Below, in pieces: positions 1-11,198 of a DNA stretch of 64,000 nucleotides; within the stretch, counting starts at the first letter, position 1; every line of letters begins with the position of its first letter. A program made the position numbers and the translations under genes. Origin of the DNA: Physcomitrium patens (taxonomy: Eukaryota; Streptophyta; Bryopsida; Funariales; Funariaceae); contig NC_037275.1 of the NCBI RefSeq assembly GCF_000002425.4, positions 14,845,889-14,909,888 of the forward strand. Direction: 5' to 3'. The notes under the pieces are model-generated. The model was not told the origin of the DNA and made no database searches. It saw only the letters and a program-made list of their open reading frames with translations.

Positions 1-1389
1 AAAAAAAAAAATAATATGGCTTATTTATAACTTAAGTACTTATTTTTCAAACAATACTTAATATTCAGTTATCTTAGAAATTATGAAACTTTTTTTTATT
101 GTGTTATGAAAAAATAAAATAAAATAAGAAATTTCCATTAATTCTTAAAACAAATGCCAGCTATTTCAAATATTTAAATGCAAATTATTCATGTTAAAAT
201 ATTACTCATTACACACATATACAATAATAAATAAATTAAAAAAAGGATTTTATTTAAATCATAGATTTAAAATAATTACTAAAAACATTTAAGAAAAAGA
301 AAGAAAAAGAAACTCAAATCAGGCTTTTAAAAAACATATAGTTTTTTTTTTTTTTTTTTTTTTTCAATTGATGAATATTATTTTATGAATATTAGAATTC
401 TGAAAGGCGAATTAATTTTTTAAAATTTTGTATAATAGGAAATATTTTATAAATATTTTTAGTTGTTAGAAAATTAAATAATTATAGTTCAAATTTAAAT
501 AATTTGATTTCTTATAATGATAAAATTTACAGTTTTAATACTTTAATTAAATTAGCATAATATACATCTTATTGTGCATAATTATACTTGAAATTTACTA
601 GAACAATATTATTTTTATTTTCTTTTATTATTTTTATATTTATCAAACTGAAAATTTATTTATTATATGAAAAATACTCATATTTTATATAAACCTCATT
701 ATATTAAATTAAGTTATAATTATGATGATAGTATAAATTTAATCATGTGTATTTATTTTTCAAAATTTGATTATTTAGTTTATTAAAATTATATGTATCG
801 AGTTTTTATTAGAAACTAAAAATAAAACATAAAATATTATTTCAAAGTACGTTTTGATTGATTTAAAAGCTATGTTGTTTTATAGTTTTAAATTTTTAAA
901 ATTGATAATATGTTCAGATTAAATTATAATATATTAAAAATTAATAAAAGAATTAGAATTTAATGTAAATTAATTCATACTATTATAAAATATTAAGACT
1001 TTAAGAAGAAATATTCTTTCAAATTCAAAGAATTCAATCTAATGACTTCTAAGAAGTTAAGCTTATTAATAAAGTTTATGTAGAAAGTGATTAAACTTAA
1101 CCATCTCAAGTTGAGTTCATAGAAACTTAATTCTTTATGTAATTATATGTTGGTTTTATTTAGATTAAAAAAATAAATAAACTAGATTTAATTTTACTTA
1201 TATTTTGTTTTTTCAAGAAAAGACATGAAACATTTTATATTTTAAGTTATAATATCTAAAATTAGTAATAATAAAATTAATTAATCTTATTCTAATATTA
1301 TAATTTTGATAATTGATTAAAAAGATAAAATAAAATAAAGTTGTATTTATTTAGAATTTTTTATATTTAAAATATTTAAAACTTTTGAT
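1..1389. other. Very AT-rich stretch without a recognisable gene
   Basis: This stretch is extremely AT-rich and contains a poly(T) run at about 341-364. I see no reading frame, LTR terminus or recognisable domain in either strand. It could be older transposon sequence eroded past recognition by the same C-to-T decay seen next door, but nothing shows that directly. Confidence 0.6.
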
Positions 1390-1689
1390 CCAAGAGTTAT
1401 ATAAGTAGGCCTAAATATTTTTACAATTCAACAAAAATACCAATGTCTTCTTAACACATATATTTAAAAGTGGCAAACATGTAAATTATTGCAATATGTT
1501 TTAAAACTCTTATTGAGTAAAAAAAAGACTAGTTGTTGTGAAGAAAGTTTGTACTTTTATTGTAGAGAACCTAAGTACATTACTCAATATTGTTCAAAGA
1601 AGTAATGCAACTAAAAATTAAAGAGTATAGCTATCTAAGGAAAAAATATGTTGGAAAATAAGTTTGTTAAGCTACAATAGGAACTATAT

Positions 1690-4600
1690 AACTAGAGTCT
1701 TGTCCAATACCTAATAAAGATTTTATTTTTTAATTAGAACCTTTTCTTTGTATTATAATAGATGTTTCTTTAAGGCCTAAAAATCACATAGCCTCAATCT
1801 TATTAGATTCAAGAGCCTTAACTTATTTCTTATATGAAGAGTTTGTTAAAAGACATAACATACTTTTAATTAAAAAAAACTATACATATACATGTAGAAG
1901 TTATAAATGATTATCTATTATCTTTTAGAAATATTAATTATAAAATTATATCTAAAAATATAAAAAAATAGTCATAATAGCTATGAAATATTTAATATAT
2001 TTAGATATCTATCTAATTTAGTCATTTTAGATTTATTTTGGCTATAAAAGTAAGAGAATTATCCTAGTGCAAGCTAAGATATATAGGTACAAGACTTTTT
2101 TTGTATGTTGCCAAAAAAATGTTATTTTTTACTATTTATGCCATATCCATTTGTTATGGTGAAAAGACTTCAAATGACATTCTAAGCTAATATTAAGATT
2201 ATTAAGATATTTTTAAAAAATAATATGCTAATAATGTTTTAGAATATTATTCATATGATTGTTCAATGAACATTCAAGAAGGAACTAAATGGCCATTTGG
2301 ATCAATCTAAAATTTATCAAAATATTTGTTAGCTAAATTCAAAAAATATATTAATAAGAAATTAAGAAAGAATTTTATATGCCATTCAAAATTTTTAGTA
2401 GAAATTCCTATCTTATTTGTGAAGAAAAAAGATGGATTACCATGGATGTGTATAGATAATCAAAGATTCAAGAAGATTGCCATCAAGAATAAATATTCTC
2501 TATTTTTGATATCCAAGCTTTTTGATCAATTGGATGAAGTTGAGATATATAAAATAATAGATCTACAAAGAGCATACTATTTGGTATACATCAAAGTAAA
2601 AAATATTTCATATTTATTGAGATTTATAATTTATTATTAAATTTCTTATAAAGAGATTTTTTCCATTTGAAGCCCCACTTATATATTTGGCTTGTAAAGA
2701 CAAACTTAAGTAGAATAAAGAATTTGAACAAAAATTTAAAGATTTTGAAATAAATTTTATTTTTATACCAAATTTATATTGTGTCAACTTTTTTAAAGAA
2801 ATTTTTATAAAAATTAATAAATTAGACTTTTTCTTTGGTGTAATATTGCTAAAAATAGGAATAAATAAAAAAATTTATCTAATAAATTTTTATTTGAGAA
2901 AAGTTGTAATAGTCGAGATCAAATAGGAGATCCATAAAAAAAACTTTTTGGCATCATTGATTCATTTTAAGAATAGAATTATTATTTGGGAAGCACTTTT
3001 AGTCTAAAAAATATTTATATAGATAATAAGAAGCTTAAGTACTTTTAGTCAATATGTATTTTGAATTTTTATCAAGTCCATTAAAATATATTCTTATCAA
3101 GATTTATATTCAATATTGCTTATCAATAAAAAAAAGAATAAGATTTATCAAATGTCTTTTTTAGATGTTCTTGTCTTGTACTAAAAGAAGAAGTTGTAGC
3201 TTTTAATTAACAACAAATAAGTTTTTTGAAGCCAAAGTAATTTTATCTTTGAGAAATAAAATCAATATTGATTTTTGATTCAATTTTTATCAATCAAGTC
3301 CAATTAAATATGTCATTAAATCCTTTAATTTGTGATACTAAAAAAAATCTTCTAAATTTTATGATACTTTTTAGTTTGAATTCAAAAATAATATACTTTA
3401 TTTCAAGGGATACTTATATATTTTAGAAAGTGAAGTATAAAAAGATGTTCTTTAAGTTTGTCAATAAATTTTCAACTACAAGATATTTTATATATAATAA
3501 GATCTTGGAATTAATCTTGAAAGATTTTTTTGGCATCAAATTAAGAATACAGTTAGAAATTTTTTATAATTATGTAGTATTTGTTTAAGATCACAAACTT
3601 CTCAACATCAACCTTATGGATTTTTTCAACCACTACCTATATTAAAATAATTGTAATCTTTTGTTTCTATGGATTTTATCATGGATCTTTTAATCTCAAA
3701 TTCTTATGACTCTATATCCATAATATTAGATTATTTTACTAAGATGGTATATTTTATATTATATATAAAATCTATTATATATAAATAAATAATTAATTTT
3801 TTATAATATTTATTACTATCATGGATTATAAAAAAATATTATATTTGATAGAAGAATTAAATTTATATTGATGTTTTAGAAAATATTTTTAAGATATTGA
3901 AGGTGGACATAAAATTATCTTTGAATTTTCATCTTTAAGGTGATAGATAAATAGAATGGATGAATGAAGTTTTAAAGAAATATTTGAAATATATTATTAA
4001 CTACCATTGATATGATTATACAATTCTTTTGCTATTAGCAAAGTTCTTTTATAATAATAAGGTATATTTTATTTTTTAATAAATACTTTTTATATTAATT
4101 ATGATTATTATCTATGAATTTGTACTTTTAAATTTTCAAAAGTTAATAATTATGTGATAGATGATTTGATAAATTTTTCATTATTATTGCATGCAATAAT
4201 AAAGACACAATTAAAGAAAATAGAAGAATAATAAAATATCAAAGAAAATGCTTATTATAAGAAATAACTTCAATTTCAGATTGATAATATGGTATAGTTA
4301 CTTCATTGTTATATCAAGACTAATCGCCTTTGTAATAAGTTGGATTATCAAAGACTTAGATTATTTTTTATTTCTAAACATATCAACCTAATTATTTATT
4401 AATTACACCTATAAGAATCTATAAAGGTATATTTTATATTTCATGTGTCTTTTTTTGAACCCTAGAAGACAATAAATATATTAAAAAGAAGACAAATGCA
4501 ATCTTCTCCTATAAAAGTGGATAATAATTAAAAATTTGATATAAAAGAAGTTTCAAAAAGACTCATGGTAGTACCAAAATAAAGTAAAATATCTTGTATA

Positions 4601-4690
4601 TTTTTATAAATATGATATTAGTGAATGCATATAGAAGCTAGTTAAAAACCTTAAAAATGCAATAAAGAAAATTGATGTTTTTTGTCAAAA
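1690..4690 (+). pseudogene. A1 gag-pol remnant (protease, RT, RNase H, integrase, chromodomain)
   Basis: This is a dead polyprotein gene. The protease active-site region survives as LLDSRA (the G of DSG is lost) near 1795. The RT fingers region is the only sizeable open stretch (2326-2640), with the FVKKKDG motif. Integrase is recognised by SMDFIMDL near 3670. The chromodomain tail lies at about 4520-4660. Stops and frameshifts occur in every domain. I assign it by collinearity with A2 and A3, not from an open frame. Confidence 0.65.
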
Positions 4691-4811
4691 TTCATCAAAA
4701 CGAAGTCAAAGAGTCAAAAAATTCTTTATTAAAAAAAAACAAGGATGGAAAAAGATTATATTCTATCTTCTATGCTTATTTGTGATTTTTATATATTAAA
4801 AATTTAAAATA

Positions 4812-4857
4812 ATGAAGAATCAATAACTAATACATTCAGCTTAAAAGTCCTAATACT
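4812..4857 (+). pseudogene. A1 extra ORF, first ~15 codons only
   Basis: An ATG at 4812 opens a frame that matches the start of the extra ORF of A3 and A6: the second to fourth codons read K-N-Q where A6 has E-H-Q. It then aligns with stops at CAA-to-TAA sites. It is cut at about 4857, where A2 begins. It matters because it retains an ATG at the same place as A3 and A6. Confidence 0.55.
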
Positions 4858-4929
4858 TCTATTTTGTCATCTTTTTATGAGAGAAGTCTCACTTATTTAT
4901 TTATCTTTATCATGTTCATGTCCTTGACA
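4858..4929 (+). repeat. A2 5' LTR remnant (3' end of LTR)
   Basis: The last ~72 bp of a Chromo-A LTR match 10690-10762 (the shared GAGAGAAGTCTCACTT block) and end in CCTTGACA. The rest of the LTR, including its TATA box, is gone. Confidence 0.75.
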
Positions 4930-4945
4930 GATTAACAAGAGTACA
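4930..4945 (+). promoter_or_regulatory. A2 candidate self-priming primer-binding site
   Basis: Two bases after the LTR end, TTAACAAGAGT (4932-4942) matches A3's TTGACAAGAGT with one transition. It is complementary to ACTCTTGTCAA in the R start of the 3' LTR (10580-10590) at 10 of 11 positions. No TGG-starting tRNA primer site adjoins the LTR. Confidence 0.6.
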
Positions 4946-5141
4946 CTAACAATATCAGAGCTTTGTTTAATCTTGATTAAGAGTAGATTACCCTTTTTTC
5001 TTGATAAGACATAAGTATATTAGAAGTTGCGGATTACCCTCTTCTAAACTGATATTATCCTTAGTATTTTCTTTGTTTTCAAGTCCTCTCTTCTATTTGT
5101 CTTGAGCGATATTAGACATCTTCTCTTTTCTAAGTGTTATC

Positions 5142-6152
5142 ATGGCAGAAATTGTTGAAATGAAGAGTACAATGGTTCAAATGCAAGAGCAATTGAGGGA
5201 GTTAATGCTTTGTGATGCATCAACTAAATTTACCACCACAAGAAGCAACAAGATTGGCAGGAAGTGAAGATATAAAATTGATTGGAGCTGCTTCAATATC
5301 TGCACCAAATCATGCCCCTTTTCCTATGGTGGAATGCCCTTCTAGTGTGAGAGAATTAAGAATTGCCCTACCCGAGAAGTTAGATGGCACCAAATCTAAT
5401 TTTTGAGGATTTATCAATCAAGTACAAATTATGATTGAACTTCAATCCCAAAGCTATCTAACTCCAGGATCGCAAGTTAAATTAATTGATATACTTCTTT
5501 CATGTTCAGTATTATCATGGTTTTTATCTTTTCTTGAATGACAAGATCCAATATTAGATAATCTAGATGCTATTTTAGTGGAGTTTTGATCTATGTATGG
5601 AAAATATAATGTAATTCGTGTTGCAACCAATAAGATCCGTATTTTACGATAAGATAATCGATCAATAACGTTGTATGCTTCACAATTTTGACAACTTGTA
5701 ATTAATATCAAGTGAAATGATGCTGCACTTATTAGCCAATTTCTCTACAGATTACAATATGAAGTAAAAAAATTAATGCTCAACTTACTTGATCCTCAAA
5801 CATTAAGTCAAGCAATTGACTTTGCTATGAAGTGCGACAATTGCCTTTCTGAATTCTGATCTGAGAACCATACAAGTGGACCTCAACGTTACTATAATTC
5901 AATGGCAACACCAACACCTCTTCAACACATATATTCGAAAGTAGAGGATATGTAAATTGATGCAGTAAGTTTCAAACTTCTTACTAGCAAGAAAAGACTC
6001 GTTATTGTTGTCAAGAAGGATTGTGCTTATATTGTGGAGAACCTAAGCACAATGCTCAACATTGTCCAAAGAAGCAACACAACCATAAAATGAGAAGTAC
6101 GGCGATCAAAAAAGATAGCATATTGGAAAACAAATTTTTCCAGCTAGAATAG
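5142..6152 (+). pseudogene. A2 gag (nucleocapsid/capsid), broken
   Basis: ATG at 5142 aligns with the gag start of A3. The first residues read MAEIVEMKS, and the gene ends at TAG 6150-6152, six bases before the pol ATG. A one-base insertion near 5207 and a compensating shift near 5970 put the middle in another frame. Several stops come from CGA-to-TGA and TGG-to-TGA changes. The C-terminal zinc knuckle (CX2CX4HX4C) is readable around 6030-6075. The normal role is virus-like particle assembly and RNA packaging, but this copy cannot make it. The span of about 336 codons equals that of A3 (334). Confidence 0.7.
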
Positions 6153-6157
6153 GGATC

Positions 6158-9100
6158 ATGCTGTTGCAACCTTGTACAACGCCCAGTGAAGGTCCTATCC
6201 TCTCCTCAGAACCCTCTTCATATTTTATGATAAATATTATTCTAGGACCTAAACATCTCAAAGCCTCTGCCTTGCTAGATTCAATAGCCTCAACATATTT
6301 CTTAGATGAAAAATTTGCTAAAAGATATATTATATTTTTAGTAAAGAAAACTAAAGCTATTTATGTAGAAGTCATAGATGGTCTTCCGTTGTCATCAAGA
6401 GATATTACTCATGAAATCCTTCCTACAGAAATAGTAACTAATGGTCATAGTAGCTTTATAATATTTAATATCATTAAATCTCCTTCTAAACCAATCATTT
6501 TAGCTTTATCATGGCTAAAAAAATATAACCCTAAAATATTTTAGACTTCTTGTAGTCTTGAATTTTTTGAAAGTATAATTAAGAGTGTAGTTAATTAAGT
6601 AAAAAGACATAAGTCTAATATAATTAAACCTATATTTGTAGATGCAAGTGCTTTCTTGCATGCTGCAAAAGAAGGATCACCTTGTGTCATTTATGCCACA
6701 CCTATTTCTACTGGTGGAAAGACTTCAAGTGGTATTCCAAGCCAATATCAAGATTTTCAAGATATATTTGAGAAGAATAATGTGGATACTCTTCCAGAAC
6801 ATCATTCCTATGACAACTCAATTGACCTTCAAGAAGGAGCACAACCGCATTTTGGACCAATCTATAATTTATCTCAAAATAAATTAGCTGAATTCAAGGA
6901 ATATATTGAAGAGAATTTGGCAAAGAATTTCATACGCCATTTCAAATCTCCAGCAAGAGCTCCAATTTTATTTATAAAGAAAAAAGATGGATCATTATGG
7001 ATGTATGTTGATTATCGAGGACTCAACAAAATCACTATCAAAAACAGGTACATACTACTTTTGATATCTAGACTTCTTGATCAGTTTAATCAAGCTAAGA
7101 TCTATACAAAAATAGATCTACGGAGAGCATATAATTTGGTACGCATCAAAGAAGGAGATGAATGGAAGACTACATTTCGAACAAGGTATGGATATTTCGA
7201 ATAGAACGTCATGCCTTTTGGACTTACAAATGCACTAGAAACATTCCAACATCTAATGAATGATGTCTTTCTAGAGTTTTTAGATGATTTTGTTATCTAT
7301 TAAGTAGACGACATCTTAATCTATTTTAAGAACCCAGTAGAATATAAACTTTATGTTCGCCAAGTATTACAAAAACTAAGAGATGCAGGATTCTATGCTA
7401 AGATAGAAAAGTATGTATTTCACACTACTCAAGTCGACTTCTTAGGATACATCATTTCAAATGATGGACTAATGATGGATCCTAAGAAAGTTCAAACTAT
7501 TATGGATTGGAAGATCCCAAAAACGGTAAGAGATGTTTGATGCTTTTTTAGATTTACTAACTACTATCGGATCTTCATCAAAGACTTCTCTCAAGTTGTA
7601 GCTCCACTTACACATTTGACTTGCAAAGCCAAACTTCAATGGAATCAAGAAGCAGAGGTAGCATTTGAAGCTTTGAAGACAGCCTTTGTTTTTGCACCAA
7701 TCTAGTATCGCGTTGATTTTTTTAAGCCATTTTTTATGGAAACAGATATATCAGACTTTGCTTTGGGTGTTGTATTGTCACAAATGGGAATAGATGATAA
7801 ACTTCATCCAATAGCTTTTCATTCCAGAAAATTTTCAGCAGCAGTGATCAACTACGAGATCCACGATAAAGAACTTCTTACAATCATGGATTTGTTTAAA
7901 AAATGGTGCCATTATCTAGAAGGTGCTTCTAGTCCAATCACAATGTATATGGATCACAAGAACCTTGAATATTTTATGTCAGCACATGTTTTGAATCGTT
8001 GTTGAGTCCATTAGAATATGTCTTTGTCAAGATTCAAATTCAAGACCACTTACCGACCAAGAAAACAACAAGGTTTGTCAGATGCACTCTCTACAGGATC
8101 TTATCTTTCACAAAAGGAAGGAGATGCTACTTTTGATCAACAATGAATAATTCTCTTGAAGCTAGAGCATCTTCATCTTTGAGCAATGAAATCAATACTA
8201 ATTGTTGATTCAACTTTCATTAAGCAAGTTTAGTCAAGTATGTCTTCTGATCCTCTTATTCATGATATGAAGAGAAATCCTTCAAAGTCTCATGATACTT
8301 CCAAGTTTGAATTCAAGAAGAATCTACTATATTTTAAAGGAGGCCTATAAATTCCAGAAGGTGAAACTCGATTACATGTTCTTCAAGCTTGTCATGACTT
8401 TCAAGCAGTAGGACATTTTGGATACAATAATACTTTAGAACTAATATCCAGGGACTTTTGGTGGCTTCAAATGTGGAAAGCAATTAAAGATTTTGTACAA
8501 TCTTGTGATATTTGCTCAAGATCAAAAACTCTTCATCATCGACCTTACGAACTTCTTCAGCCGTTACCCATTCCAAAACAACCATGGTCTTCTATTTCTA
8601 TGGATTTCATCACAGACCTTCTAATCTCAGATTCTTATGATTCTATATACATGATAGTAGATTATTTTATCAAGATGGCACATTTTGTACCATGTATAAA
8701 ATCTATCATACGTAAAGAAATAGCTAAGCTCTTTCTTGACAATATTTATCGCTATCATGGATTACCCAAGGATATTATATTAGATAGGGAAACTCAATTT
8801 GTATCAAGATTTTGGCGAACTCTTTTCAAGATTCTAAAAAAGAATATAAAACTATCTTCGGCATTCCATCTTCAAATTAATAGACAAATAAAGCATGTTA
8901 ATCAAGTTTTGGAGCAGTATTTAAGATGTACCATTAATTACCAACAAGATGATTAGACAACTCTTTTGCCATTGGCAAAGTTTGCTTACAATAATATGGT
9001 ACATTCTTCTACAAAAAAAAAACCTTTCTTTGCTAATTATGGTTATCATTCATGACTTGATACTTTTGACTTTTTAAAAGTTGATAATCATGCTACAAAA

Positions 9101-9646
9101 GATTTGGCAATTTATTTGTCAAAGCTACATACAACGATGAAGGTGCAGTTAAAAGAAGCTCAAGAACAACAAAATGTCAATGCGGACGTCTATCGAAAGG
9201 AACAACCACCATTCCACATGGGTGATAAGGTATGGTTACTTCGTCGTAATATCAAGACTACTCGTCTTTGTGACAAGTTGGACTATAGAAGGCTTGGACC
9301 ATTTTCTATTTCTGCACAAATCAATCTAGTTGTATATTGTTTACATCTACCAGAGTCAATGAAAATCCATCCAATATTCCACGTGTCTCTTCTTGAACCA
9401 TATAAGATAGTGGACATACCAAAAAGAAGACAAGCTCCACCTCCTCCTATAGAAGTGGATAATAATGAAGAGTTTGAAGTGGAAGAAGTCTTAGATTTAA
9501 GGCAGTACCAAAATAAATTGGAATATCTTGTCCATTGGCATGGATATGATATTAGTGAACATACATGGGAGCCAGTAAAAAATCTTACAAATGCAGCAAA
9601 GGCGATGGAAGCTTTTCATCGACGACATCCATCAAAATCAAGATAA
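6158..9646 (+). pseudogene. A2 pol (protease-RT-RNase H-integrase-chromodomain), broken
   Basis: ATG 6158 lies just after gag. Protease: LLDSIAS near 6275 (DSG changed to DSI), with a full C-terminal half that A3 lacks. RT: 6845-7640, with the catalytic motif near 7300 reading stop-V-D-D. RNase [12 protein letters not shown] at 7736. Integrase: zinc region about 8390-8530 (CDIC), then SMDFITDL at 8598 and LDRETQF. The C-terminal chromodomain, about 9470-9640, shows YLVHWHGYD and EHTWEP. Stops are scattered (for example 7202, 8003, 8955), most explained by C-to-T changes. The longest open pieces are 6656-7204, 8471-8956 and 9104-9646. Confidence 0.8.
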
Positions 9647-9740
9647 AAACCTTCTTTATAAAAGAAATAAGAACTAGGCAAGATATCATTCTACTTTCAA
9701 TCCTTGATTGTAGCTTCTTTGTAGTTGTGAAGCTCAAGAG

Positions 9741-10163
9741 ATAGAGAACCAACAACTAGCAGATTCGACTTAAGAGCCTTTGTTTGCTGACCTACTAGAC
9801 GAGATATTATGATTGTCACAACCTTTAAGATGATGCAATCGAGATGAAGATCTTCAAGAACGACATGTTTTTCCTCAAATAAATGGCAAAATACAACGCG
9901 TTTGGTATCACAAACTTAGAAGGGACTCTCGATGTTTGATGATTTTACTAGAAGTAGGAACAACTCTTGATGGTGTTCCAAATATTTTATTCGAAGGAAG
10001 TTATGAAGGCCTCAACAATGATCAAATAATTGGATGGTCTTCTCGCCTTGGTATAGGACACTACTGATGGTTGAGAGGTCCTATCAATCATCTTCGAAGA
10101 GAACAAAGATCGAAGTATGTAGCAAATATAATTCGTCGCATCATAGATTTTCTCAACATATGA
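9741..10163 (+). pseudogene. A2 extra ORF (ORF3) of unknown function, start and several codons mutated
   Basis: This 423-bp span starts 94 nt after the pol stop and ends at TGA 10161-10163. It has exactly the length of the same ORF in A6 and in reconstituted A3, with no indel. The start codon is ATA where A3, A6 and A1 have ATG. Stops sit at CAA-to-TAA, CGA-to-TGA and TGG-to-TGA positions. Conserved blocks include DEDLQERHVF, ILLEVGTT and YEGLNNDQI, with RRIIDFLNI at the end. I recognise no known domain and see no signal peptide or membrane segment. Confidence 0.65.
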
Positions 10164-10189
10164 TGACCGCTCCTCATGGAACTCGTCCC

Positions 10190-10204
10190 TAGAAGGGGGG
10201 GTAA
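10190..10204 (+). promoter_or_regulatory. A2 polypurine tract
   Basis: The purine run AGAAGGGGGGGTAA directly precedes the 3' LTR, where plus-strand priming is expected. The same run precedes the 3' LTR of A3, and AGAAGGGAGGGTAA precedes that of A6. Confidence 0.7.
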
Positions 10205-10762
10205 TATCATGGGCATACACATATAAGCCAATAATTACATGTATAAATAGGTAGAAGTAAGTAAAAGTAGGTAAAAATAAGTTAATTCCATAGTATTTGA
10301 TATGGCAGCTTTTTAGAAGCTTCATAGATATTGCTTTGACCTTATAGATGTGTTTAATTGACTTTTTGGATTAGAAACGTGGTCAACAAGTTGGCCATGT
10401 GCCACACATGTTGTTACCTTGAAGATCAAGCTAACTATGTGGCCTACACGTAGAAAAACTTGCCTTGTAAGTCAAGGTATGTGTCCTACAAAGTCAATAC
10501 ATATTGAAGGTCCTATAGAACGTCGCCATGTAGCCTCTAGTTAGATAGTATATATAGAGACAAGAGTGAAGCCTTCTTCACTCTTGTCAATTTCTTTCTT
10601 GCTTCTAGTCTAGTTTCAAAGATCTCTAGTTTTCTTGGCTTTTAGTAATAGCCATTCTAGTTTCTTTCTTAATATATATATCAATTTATTTCTATTTTGT
10701 CATCTTTCTATGAGAGAAGTCTCACTTGTTTATTTGTCTTTATCATGTTCTTGCCCTTGACA
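10205..10762 (+). repeat. A2 3' LTR (complete, ~558 bp)
   Basis: It starts TATCATGGGC (ancestral TGTCA) after the polypurine tract and ends CCCTTGACA. TATA box at 10549-10556. A 13-bp perfect inverted repeat with a 4-nt loop spans 10559-10588. Its right arm contains ACTCTTGTCAA (10580-10590), which begins 31 nt after the TATA start and matches the self-priming site at 4932-4942. Confidence 0.85.
10549..10590 (+). promoter_or_regulatory. Chromo-A LTR core promoter: TATA box, hairpin and presumed transcript start
   Basis: TATATATA at 10549-10556 is followed at +31 by ACTCTTGTCAA, the presumed first 11 nt of the RNA. The left arm of the hairpin, GACAAGAGTGAAG (10559-10571), is a near copy of the primer-binding site placed in U3. 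The start site is inferred from TATA spacing and was not measured. Confidence 0.55.
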
Positions 10763-11198
10763 TACTTCTTAGAAGCTTCATAGATAAAGCTTTGACTTTA
10801 TATGTATTTGTAATTAATTGGTAGGTTAGAAACTTGGTTAATAAGTTAACCATATATTGATAGCTTATAAAACAAGCTAACTCTATGGTTCACATATAAA
10901 AAACTTATCTTGTAAGTTAAGACATGTGTCTTACAAAGTCAATAAGTTTTGAAAGTCTTATAGAACATTGCTACAAAGCTCCTAGTTAAAAGTATATATG
11001 GAGGCAAAAAGAAAGCCTTATTCATTCTTGTCAATGCATTTTTAGTCCTTAGTATTATTTCAAAACTTTCTAGTCTTCTTGTCTTTAGTAATAGTCATTT
11101 TAGATTAATATTATATCATCATTGAGTGATTTTTTAGTCTTTTTGAATGACATAAGAATCTCAAAAATTTACTTTTTTTGAGATTCATATCATTGATA
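10763..11198 (+). repeat. A1 3' LTR fragment (diverged Chromo-A LTR subtype)
   Basis: This is collinear with the LTRs of A4 (33527-34065) and A6 (51406-51953), from the AGAAGCTTC block to the terminal CATTGATA. The first ~100 bp of the LTR are missing at the junction with A2. It carries the TATATATGG-type core near 10993. Confidence 0.65.

Larger units (their letters stand above)
1390..4857 (+). mobile_element. A1: heavily decayed Chromo-A chromovirus, internal part
   Basis: This is the oldest-looking Chromo-A copy. Aligned by eye with A2 it runs in order through the gag zinc knuckle (about 1540-1640), protease, reverse transcriptase, RNase H, integrase, chromodomain (about 4520-4660) and the first codons of the extra ORF (ATG at 4812). 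Nearly every C has become T and stops are everywhere. The copy is cut inside the extra ORF by A2, and a piece of its 3' LTR resumes at 10763. The gag N-terminus and 5' LTR are not recognisable upstream. Confidence 0.75.
4858..10762 (+). mobile_element. A2: Chromo-A chromovirus with truncated 5' LTR
   Basis: The layout is 5' LTR remnant, self-priming site, gag, pol with chromodomain, extra ORF, polypurine tract and complete 3' LTR. Only the last ~72 bp of the 5' LTR remain. It sits inside A1: A1's extra ORF lies on its left and an A1 LTR fragment on its right. About 500 bp of A1 and most of A2's 5' LTR are missing at the junctions, and TACTTCT appears at both edges, so a later deletion or recombination probably occurred. 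It is intermediate in decay between A3 and A1. Confidence 0.8.

Noticed and set aside
1390..4857. Fungal RIP as the cause of C-to-T decay
   Set aside because: Changes occur at CG, CHG and CHH sites and the elements look plant-like, so methylation-linked deamination in a plant explains it better. Not excluded by sequence alone.
4850..10770. TACTTCT at both edges of A2 as a 7-bp target duplication
   Set aside because: The flanks belong to different parts of A1 (ORF3 on the left, LTR interior on the right), and A2's 5' LTR is mostly missing, so this is not a clean insertion. I treat it as a deletion or recombination junction.
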